Shown one piece after another: positions 56,469 to 64,000 of a DNA stretch of 64,000 nucleotides. The translations under genes were made by a program, and so were the position numbers. Every line of letters starts with the position of its first letter. The first letter of the stretch is position 1. Origin of the DNA: Euclidia mi (Eukaryota; Arthropoda; Insecta; Lepidoptera; Erebidae). The notes beneath the pieces are model-generated. The model made no database searches, was not told where the DNA came from, and was given only the letters and a program-made list of their open reading frames with translations. The stretch spans positions 75,190,450 to 75,254,449 of the forward strand of contig OX123187.2 of NCBI GenBank assembly GCA_944739405.2, in the 5' to 3' direction.

Positions 56469-56787
56469 CTGCAACAATATAAAATCATATAAAACCAACA
56501 ATACCTACAGATAAGTCAAGTGGTTATTAATACACTCCATTGCGAAAAAAAACCGGCACCTTACAGTCATTGGCTTTTCTATTGATAATATTAATATTTT
56601 TTTAGTATTTCTTTAGCATAAATGACTAGAACACAGAAATGAATCTACTAGAATGGTGAAGTAGGCGTGGTCCGCGTGCCGGCCATGAGCAATATATTGC
56701 TTGATAATCTAAAGCGGGCGCTCACTGCGCCACGCGCCGCCAGTGAATATACCTACGAGCTGCAAATATTTATAAAAATACGAAAAT

Positions 56788-56871
56788 ATGCCATATCGCG
56801 CGGTCGCAAACTGCCGTAATAAAAGTGTGGAAATAAACTTAAAGAAAGGAGGGATTTTGTATCATTTATAA
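56788..56871 (+). pseudogene. THAP-domain start of a P-like transposase (relic)
   Basis: 27 codons: MPYRAVANCRNKSVEINL then KKGGILYHL-stop. THAP domains begin M-P-x-x-C-x-x-x-x-C-x-N and continue to a FHRFP motif. Here the first Cys is Arg and the HRFP motif is replaced by a stop after YHL. Confidence 0.5.
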
Positions 56872-56927
56872 GTACTAAATTATGTAATAAACGAGATATA
56901 TTAAGATTTAAAATAGTTATTCCACTT

Positions 56928-56970
56928 GATCGTGATTGACGAACATGGTAAATGTTCGTCAATCACGATC
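56928..56970. repeat. Perfect palindrome, 19-bp arms, 5-nt spacer
   Basis: gatcgtgattgacgaacat (56928-56946) and its exact reverse complement (56952-56970) around ggtaa, inside the P-like element. Confidence 0.9.
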
Positions 56971-57266
56971 TAACTCGTATATTTATTCGACAAATTACGT
57001 ATACATTACTTTCACTAATCATCGCGCGTACATAAAAACATCAAGTGGGCGCGTAATGTACGTCGAACAAAACGGGAATCACAATAACGCTGAATAACTA
57101 ACTATTCTGCGGCACCGGCACATTCAGGTAAGGCGAACGCGCTGTGATTGGTTAGTGACAATAGTGACTCAACCATTGAATGAATTAGTGATGTTACTTT
57201 CACGAACATGAAAAGTTATCGATAAATATTGTGAACGTAGTTTTAGTGTAAATTATTTCCTTTTAA

Positions 57267-58665
57267 CCCTTTCGCGCGCAATACTAATTATAGCTCCGAT
57301 TTTGTTTTTATCTGTTCAAAACATTGTAAAATAACATTTTAAAAATTATACTAATCAATTTCTCCCCCTTGCTTACGCCCCCTTTTTTTTAAGGGCTACG
57401 GCAATATATTTGCCAATGCCCGTTTTTGACATTAAATGTGGCAAAGTAATTGCCAATGCCCAGTTTGAATGTATTAATTTTTTGTTGCCAATGCCTTGTT
57501 GTCACCCAATTACCTATGTAGGTACATTATTTTTTTCGATTATTATAAAAATAAAAACACTATTTGCTGCTAGTTGACGGATTCGGTATTACTGAGACTG
57601 AGGGAAAAGTTGATGAATTTTCGACATCTTCTTCTTCTGACTCAATGTCCTCTAAATCATCTTCTGATTCATATCCATCAGGGATATTTACTAACTGAAT
57701 AATTTCGTTTGTTCTTAGGGGTTTTTGACGTTGGATTCTTCGCGGCGGCATCTAAAAGAAAAAATAAAATCGGGCATTGGCAACTAATTGTTCATAACAA
57801 ATAATCGATATCGAGCATAGGCAACTATTTTGCCGTTAGTTTTTTCCATATCGTAAAAGGTATTAAAATGGATAATATAACGTAATATTACATTTATTTA
57901 ATAAATCAGGTCATTAGCTATAAAAACACATAAGGTTACTTACATTTCACACGGTAATTTTCTTGTTTATAAGCGATTTTGGTAAGAACACCGAAAAAAT
58001 ACCTCATATTTTGCGCCGTGTGACCAATCCGTCAAATATTTTTACTGTCAGCTTGATTGACGGGATTTCAAATTATTGTAACAGTATCCTAAGAGATATC
58101 GTTAGCTATCTATAGTTGCACAATAGCAATAACCTTTTAAATTATGGTGGCATTTAAAAAAAAAGTGGTTTGGCAATTATTTTGGGGTAGTATTTAACTC
58201 TTCCTCAATATATCTCTGATGTCTGCCAAACAATATTCCTTTATTTCACCAAAAATACTAATTGCACACCAAAATATACTCACTAAAATATTTCATAAAG
58301 AACACCTGTTTATTGACCGTTGCAAATCTGTAATTATAAAAGTAATCCTTTCAATGAATAAGAAGCAATTCATATTTAAGTATTACTCAACAACCAAATA
58401 CTTTAATAAGCTGAGTTGATTGGGTGCAGGGTCACAAGAGAACCTAACATAACCTATAAAGTTTTCTGAGTGGATAAGTTTCCTAAGCAGACGAGACTTT
58501 TAAATGATATTTTGTAGAACGATCGGCATATTATTATTTGGTGTGCAATTAGTATTTTAGTGAACGAATAAAGTATTTTGCGTAACGTACTTCAGTGTGT
58601 GTTACTTAAGATTTTTAATGTACAGTTAAAAATATCCCATTATTTTGCCGATGCTCGCGAAAGGG
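57267..58665 (-). mobile_element. piggyBac-like non-autonomous element
   Basis: 1399 bp between TTAA (57263-57266, 58666-58669). Ends CCCTTTCGCGCGC and, inverted, CCCTTTCGCGAGC. The minus strand has a 63-codon ATG frame (57751-57560) for an acidic N-terminus. Subterminal TTGCCAATGCC repeats occur three times at 57405-57500 and inverted at 57774-57785, plus a related form at 57815-57825. It holds an inner inverted repeat (58244-58275 and 58537-58566, actaattgcacaccaaa). Confidence 0.85.
57560..57751 (-). CDS. Acidic N-terminus of a piggyBac-like transposase (remnant ORF)
   Basis: Intact ATG-to-stop frame of 63 codons: MPPRRIQRQKPLRTNEIIQL followed by a Glu/Asp-rich stretch (YESEDDLEDIESEEED) and a Ser/Pro tail ending TSSK. 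piggyBac transposases begin with a short basic then acidic leader of this kind. The DDD catalytic domain is absent, so the peptide has no transposase activity. Expression is unknown. Confidence 0.55.
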   Translation of the reverse strand: MPPRRIQRQKPLRTNEIIQLVNIPDGYESEDDLEDIESEEEDVENSSTFPSVSVIPNPSTSSK

Positions 58666-59261
58666 TTAATTTATTATTAATATAATTAACTCACTTGAAA
58701 TGAAAAAAAATATTATGTACTTATATCTTCGGTCGGCTGATATTATTAATTATATTTATTAATTATAAATAATTAAGTTTGAATAGTTTCTGTTCTATGA
58801 CACAACAAGAATTAAACGGATTTAGATGACATTTTGTACACAGATAGTTAATAATAAAAATCACATTATCCACCTTATACGCGTAGTAACTGAAAGATAT
58901 ATAGACACAGGTTACGCTACTTAACAAAAAATTTGAGGATAACGGTAAGTAAGCGACAATTGTTTAATAAATATTTATTATTTCAAGGACAGTGGCTGTG
59001 GCTGTGTTGTCATTACAATAATTAATTAAAGTTAAGTCTTTCATTTGCTCTCAATATACCCATTTTTTAAACACTACAAAATATTTATTATTAACGATGT
59101 ATACGTAGTATTATAATGTTATCGTTAACTGACTATGTGTGTCTCTTCACTAGTTGGCCGACGCCACGTGAACGCAGTGGGCGTGGCTTATTGAACTAGT
59201 GCCACGCATGCATCGTAAGGCATTAAGTGACTATCACCATTCTAGTAGATTCATTTCTGTG

Positions 59262-59464
59262 GACTAGAAATTTCTTATTATCAATGCGAATATATATTTT
59301 AACACTTTAAATTTTGGAATAGGTATTTTAGTAAATTTAAACAAAAAACCGTGTTAAAATTGTCATTTGTATGGGTATAATGAAATTAAGACTACGAGTA
59401 TATTATGGCATTTTTATTTAAAAAAAAAGACGTAAAAAAATAAAAAATAATAACGAGTATGACC
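59262..59464. other. AT-rich, unassigned
   Basis: Probably the 3' untranslated flank of the Tc1-like transposase read on the minus strand. No inverted-repeat end was found. Confidence 0.3.
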
Positions 59465-60902
59465 TCCCCTTGCAGTTCTTTTGGTATGTAAATCGTCTTG
59501 GCATACTTTCCACCAGGTTTTTGATGGTGTCCTGTGGAATGTGTTCCCACTGAGCCGAGATCACACTTTTAGCTCTCTGATGTTTTGTGGAAATGGTTGG
59601 ACAGCTCGTACTCGCCTTTTAGGAGGTCCCAGACGTGCTCAATGGGGTTAAGTTCGGGGCGCCGAGCTGGCCAATCCAAACGATGATTACCTCTTGCATA
59701 CAAGCATCTGGAGATTTTAATGCAAGGGTTGGAGTGAAGCGTGATGAGTATGAAAGTGTACTAGGGACGTTTGGAGATAAGAGTGTCAATGACAACGGCG
59801 TGTACTTGTTAGATGTATGTGTGGAGATGGATTTGTCTGTGATGAATACATGGTTCCAGCAGAAAATGGTACATATGTACACGAGGCAAAAGAACGAAGG
59901 AAATGTTGTGTTAAGAAGCATAATAGACTTTGTGATAGTTGATGAAAGAATGAGAAGGAAAGAAGTGGATACCAGAGCTTACCGCGGACCTGATGTTGGC
60001 ACAGACCACTATTTGGTTATCAGTAAAATAAGGGGTCTTTTCAAACGCTGCACCGCGGCACCGAGATAAAGGTTCAACTACAGAATTAGAACGTATAAAA
60101 GTGGAAAGATTGAAAGATAAGGGTAAGGATACGGGTCTCTTGCGCATTGGAAGGCGTCTCAAGAACGCCAACCTCCCTTACGGGGCACGCCTGCCCCTTT
60201 AGTTACCCAAGGACGGTCATTTGGTACGTTTGTTGGTAACTGACCGTCACTTGAAAATTTCGCATGCTGGTTGTAATGCTCTGTTGGCCATTTTGCAACG
60301 CGAGTTTTGGATTTTGTCTGCCCGAAGAATAATTCGGAGTGTAGTCTTTCGCTGCATCCCTTGCTATAAGCTCAAGGCTTCTGCCATGCAGCCCTTGATG
60401 GGAGACTTACCGGCAGATTGCGTAACAGAGAGTAGGACGTTTGACCGTGTTGGCACGGACTTCGCTGGTCAATTTTCGCGTCTTCGTTTGTCTCTCCACA
60501 AAGGCCGTTCATTTGGAACTGGTCTCCTCGCTTACGACCGAGGCGTTTGTAGCCACATTTGACAGATTTGTATCCCGCAGAGGGATGCCTTCCTTGATCC
60601 GTTCTGATTACGTCACTAACTTCAAGGGCACTTATAATTATCTGAATGACGTAGTTAATTTCCTTGAAACCAACAAGGCTGATAAAGGTAATAGGCTAGC
60701 CCGACGTGGGATAAATTGGTTGTTTTCCCCACCAAATTGTCCACACTGGGGTGGTATATTTGAGGCCACTGTAAAATCAGCCAAAACACACTTGCGCAGG
60801 ACAATTGGTGAATCAGTCCTTACATTTGAGGAACTCGCAACTGTGCCATTGTGCCCGATCTCCTCAGTTCCGAAAGATTTAGAAGCCCTTACGCCAGGCC
60901 AT

Positions 60903-61381
60903 ACATTTACTTTGGGAGGCTGACCAAATGAACATCATTTATTGCTTGAGTACGATATCAATAACTAAAAAGAGTATAGGGTGCATTGGGTTCCCACCAA
61001 GAACTTAGGGTCCCAAGCCAACCTCACCTGCAAGTGGTGCACCTGCCGATCAACGAACGAGGCTCCGGCAAACAAAATATCCCGATAAGCGGCAGTAGGC
61101 TCGCCACCTATTACGTGGGATCAAAACACTGGCGAAAAGTGGGCGTTTAATATGCCTCTGCCTACCCCTTCGGGGAAACAGGCGTGAGTCTATGTATGTA
61201 TGTATGTTAAAAAGAGTGGCCACGAGTTTTATTGCGCGTTCTTTCTCGTGATTCTACATATTGCATTGCGAACGTGGCAGTAAATGTAAATGTAGAATCA
61301 TCTAGTAATTAACTTAAATTTTTGATGTCCATAAGCGTCACTTTGTGGCCTAAATGAATAAATGATTTTGATTTTGATTTT
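60903..61381 (+). mobile_element. Retro-insertion with (TGATTT)n tail in the BEL/Pao integrase
   Basis: Flanked by the 6-bp repeat ggccat (60897-60902, 61382-61387). It ends taaatgattttgattttgat. It contains a SINE B tail part at 61091-61207. The remaining sequence (60903-61090, 61208-61360) is unassigned. Confidence 0.6.
61091..61207 (+). repeat. SINE B, 3' part
   Basis: ggcagtaggctcgccaccta through cctctgcctaccccttcggg gaaacaggcgtgagtc and (TATG)n. Its tail is the closest match to the C-terminal codons of LINE X at 20939-20975. Confidence 0.8.
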
Positions 61382-61781
61382 GGCCATTTTTTGATTGGTC
61401 GCCCACTTGTTGCCTTGCCTGAGTGCCCCTATATTGATACGAGACCTAATCGTCTCTCGCGTTTTGAATTGGTACGCCAGATTACTCAGAGCTTTTGGAA
61501 AAGCTGGAATTTGGAATATTTGCACATACTCCTGCAACGCGTTAAGTGGCCTGACAAGACCGATCCACCCAAAATTGGTGACCTCGTTTTGATCAAGGAG
61601 GCTAACCTTCCGCCACTCAGATGGCGCAGGGGGCGCATCCTTTGTTTGGTAACTGGGGCTGATGGAGTTCTTCGATTTGCTGAGGTTTTGGTGGACGGTT
61701 CGATTCTGAGGAGAGCGGTTGCAACGTTGTCACATCTACCAACCGATTAGCGGACCGGTGGGCCGGTCCGGGGCGGGTGGA

Positions 61782-62280
61782 TGTTTGAAATAGAAATATT
61801 TTTCATGATAAATTAAATCGATATTATCAGTTTAGTAGCGTGTTACTTTGCCTATTGAAAATTTCTGACTCTGGTCACACAATGAACTGTCAAATCTTTC
61901 TCTTGCGCTTGTTCTGGAAAATTCCCTTTTGTGAACACTTTGAATTCTGTGATTTGTAGAATTAAATTAGTTAATAACCTTGCAACTGTCGCTATTGGAA
62001 TTGCCCGGCAAAAGTTGTGAGCGATTGATAAAAGTTGTGATAAGATTTGTGAAATATTGAACATTTACAAAATTTTGTGTGTCGACTGCCACGTGCTGTC
62101 GTGTTCTGAAAACCCCGACGCTTTGGACCCTGGGTAACTATAATGATTGCCTTATTATTTTGGCCAAATTGATGAGTGTAATCTTAAAGGTCTTCTCAAG
62201 AACATCACCAGGAGATCTCAGGTAAATTTACATAATTATTGTAATATAATCACTGTGCAACATAGTAACATATGTCAGAC
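61782..62280 (+). repeat. Probable 3' LTR of the BEL/Pao remnant
   Basis: The purine-rich tract ggggcgggtgga (61770-61781) is followed by TGTTTGAAATAG, as expected at a 3' LTR start, just after the integrase stop. The right end is not defined; the segment 62280-62390 before LINE X resumes is unassigned. Confidence 0.45.
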
Positions 62281-63816
62281 CTTTGCCCTGGGCTAAAGAC
62301 TGGATGTATTAATCGCTTCCAATGCCTTCTGCAAACAACCATTTCCAGCTTTTCTAGCCCAGATTCTGAACAGAGTGTAATATTACGATTGGAGGTGAAA
62401 TTGTAGAGCAAATAAAGGAATTTATATATTTGCGTAGCGTATTTACAAGGGACGGAAGATGTGAGGGAGACATTGAAAGGAGAGTGACTGCGAGAAATCG
62501 TGTAAATGGAGCACTGTGGGCGTTTATGAACGGTCAGACGGTGCCAAAAGAGGCGCGATTGGTGGTTCACAATGGAGTGCTTGTCCCCACGTTGATGTAT
62601 GGAAGTGAAAGCTGGGTATGGCAGAAAAAGCATGAAAGTAGAATTAGCGCAGTTGAGATGCGATCACTGCGTAGTATCTGTGGGGTAAGACTGATTGATA
62701 GAATTCCGAATGCAACTATACGAAAGAGCAGTGTACTGATAGAAGATGTGGTGACAAGGATTGAGAAAGGAATGCTTAGGTGGTTTGGACACGTGGAGCG
62801 AATGAGTGAAGAAAAAATGACGAATCAGATATATAAGGCAAATGTGTGTGGGCAAGTTGGTCGCGGCAGACCTCGGCGGACATTTGTCGACCAAATTGGA
62901 GACATCCTAAAACGGAAACGTCCGAAGTACTCGAAACCGGTGAGCATGTATTAAAAGAGTAATGAGTGTAGAGGAAGCGCGTGAGGTTTGTGAGGATAGG
63001 AGCAAGGGGCGTTCTGTTGTCTCTGCCTACCCCGACGGGAAAAAGTCGTGAGTATATGTATGTATGTATAAGTGTCTACGTCGCCAGAACGGTGGGCTCG
63101 AGCATTATCGTCCATGTAAATGGCATCTTCACCAATTACAGTCAGCGCGGGTTGTGCATGGTGACTAAAGATTTCTGTTACTTACCATTCAGCATTTAGT
63201 GAGCCATTTTCAATTAAAACTATTTCAGTACAATAGCTGGAAGTTACGCCCGCCCAAAACATAACGAACGCTCCACCACTAGGGGTGATTTCTTCAAAAC
63301 AAACGTCGGCATAGCGTTCCCCTGGTCTTTGTAACACTCATCGACGTCGGCCCTCACCATTCAGACAAATTCGAGCCTCATCGGAGAAGATTATGGTACT
63401 CCAGTTACCTAGTGTTCAAGATAAGCAATTTCTAGCGAACCTCAATCGAGCAATCCAAACAAACGCAGTTACTTGGGTGCCGCGCTGGTCGTCGACTGCG
63501 TATATCAGCCGCTAAAAGCCTTCCTCCTTACTGTCCATAGGCTAACTTGTGCTCCTAATACCTCTTCAAGGTTTCTTTTGAGGTCTATGTAACTGCGTTT
63601 GCGGTTCCTTAGCGCTTGAGTCACTAAAAAGCGGTCGTCTCGTGGTTGTGTGCAACGATTTCTTCTAAAACATTGCCTTCTCTAAACGAAACCAGTCTCT
63701 TGGTATCAAATCCCGGTTTTTGGATGGTTGAACGACTAACGTAATGACGTAACATTGGCTACACCGTCTTCTAGCAGCGTTATAGTTTTACTAGCTCTTA
63801 TTGTTTTTTCTGCCAT

Positions 63817-64000
63817 TACAATCGACACAAAGATAGTTCTAAGTCACAATAAGGCAGGATTATACGACAAACATAAATTATTTTACTTAAAATGACGGGA
63901 AGTTAGTTTTTGTTGTCTGATAACCTCTTAACCGCAAACCCGCGAAAAGTAATAAGTCACAAATTAAAAAAGGATTATTATTTATAAAAACAAAAGTTTC
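63817..64000. other. 5' flank of the Tc1-like transposase
   Basis: AT-rich, no ORF. Might contain the element end, but the window stops before any inverted repeat can be matched. Confidence 0.3.

Larger units (their letters stand above)
56632..59261 (+). mobile_element. P-like (THAP) DNA transposon containing a piggyBac-like element
   Basis: 8-bp duplication GACTAGAA (56624-56631, 59262-59269). Terminal inverted repeats of 28 bp start CACAGAAATGAATCTACTAG (56632-56659 and, inverted, 59234-59261). A short frame at 56788-56871 reads MPYRAVANCRNKSVEI, like the start of a THAP zinc-finger domain (C-x-x-C lacking its first Cys). THAP domains and 8-bp duplications are typical of P elements. There is no transposase catalytic part. 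An internal 1.4-kb piggyBac-like element makes up over half its length. Confidence 0.72.
60128..61753 (+). pseudogene. BEL/Pao-type integrase region, interrupted and frameshifted
   Basis: Order: GRLKNANLPYGARLPL, HLVRLLVTDRHLKISHAGCN (zinc-binding H-H region), CIPCYKLKA (C-x-x-C), then RVGTDFAGQF (first catalytic Asp), STKAVHLELVSSLTTEAFVA, LIRSDYVTNFKG (second Asp; the usual DNG is DYV), CPHWGGIFEATVKSAK (catalytic Glu). After a 479-bp insertion (60903-61381) come FLIGRPLVALPE and the C-terminal GDLVLIKEANLPPLRWRRGR to HLPTD-stop. Frame changes occur near 60440. The 5' LTR, gag, RT and RNase H are missing. Confidence 0.8.
59705..63070 (+). mobile_element. LINE X, plus copy inserted in the Tc1 element
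   Basis: Left part: endonuclease end GDFNARVGVKRDEYES, NTWFQQKMVH, IDFVIVDERMRRKEVD, RGPDVGTDHYLV (59710-60030), then GSTTELERIKVERLKD. Right part (62390-63050): FIYLRSVFTRDGRCEGDIER, LVPTLMYGSESWVWQKKH, MLRWFGHVERM, GRGRPRRTFVDQIG, and a C-terminus SVVSAYPDGKKS-stop with a (TATG)n tail. The RT domain between is gone, replaced by a BEL/Pao remnant. It matches the minus copy at 20923-21887 in the C-terminal part. Confidence 0.75.
59465..63816 (-). pseudogene. Tc1-like transposase, split by a 3.4-kb nested insertion
   Basis: On the minus strand the N-terminus is at 63816 (MAEKTIRASKTITLLEDG, helix-turn-helix part), then LVTQALRNRKRSYIDLKRN, IFSDEARICLNGEG (first catalytic Asp, about 63390), FVMFWAGVTSS, and IGEDAIYMDDNARAHR (second Asp, about 63100). 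The rest continues at 59705: HRLDWPARRPELNPIEHVWD with the final Glu, DLLKGE and EYEL. All three acidic residues survive, but stops and frameshifts are scattered and the gene is cut between the second and third by LINE X. Confidence 0.8.

Overview
The window reads as nuclear DNA of a moth or butterfly (Lepidoptera). It is AT-rich and intron-bearing. It is dominated by dispersed repeats that I associate with lepidopteran genomes: tRNA-derived SINEs ending in (GATGAT)n or (TATG)n, RTE-, CR1/Jockey- and Dong/R4-like LINEs, BEL/Pao, Tc1/mariner, piggyBac, hAT, P-like and Harbinger-like elements. I see no rRNA or functional tRNA gene, no CRISPR array and nothing bacterial. The species cannot be named from the sequence.

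Two pieces look like host genes. On the minus strand, two exons (4926-5155 and 1764-2563) join in phase and encode a trypsin-like serine protease homologue whose catalytic His and Ser are replaced. A decayed DNA-level copy of the second exon lies 54 kb away (55922-56468). On the plus strand, 11806-11942 looks like the last exon of a small cysteine-rich secreted peptide with a basic cleavage site, followed by poly(A) signals. A minus-strand open frame of 6-residue repeats (4169-4618) sits in the protease intron.

Layout. 1-12 kb: protease gene, SINEs, a mariner relic and LINE scraps. 12.1-17.5 kb: two Dong/R4-like LINEs head to tail at TAA repeats; the longer one is interrupted near its start codon by a complete 598-bp non-autonomous retroelement whose 5' end can be folded as an HDV-like ribozyme. 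17.5-31.7 kb: Jockey fragment, two copies of a 927-bp LTR (one split by a hAT element, the other preserving the empty site), a LINE 3' part, a tandem array, a complete SINE and a long decayed CR1/Jockey-type LINE. 31.7-40 kb: tandem repeats, Jockey, RTE and CR1 relics, a Harbinger-like MITE. 40-48.4 kb: an RTE-like LINE split by a piggyBac-like element, then another LINE split by a long-TIR element carrying a MADF-like relic. 48.4-56 kb: mostly SINEs of four families nested in each other. 56-64 kb: protease pseudogene, a P-like (THAP) element containing a piggyBac-like element, and a Tc1-like transposase gene split by a LINE that itself holds a BEL/Pao remnant.

Every autonomous element seen is broken by stops, frameshifts or truncation. 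The value of the window lies in junctions: many target-site duplications, several empty sites and four perfect short-spacer palindromes allow the order of events to be read. Coordinates of repeat ends without a target-site duplication are approximate, and clade names are from motif recognition, not from a search.
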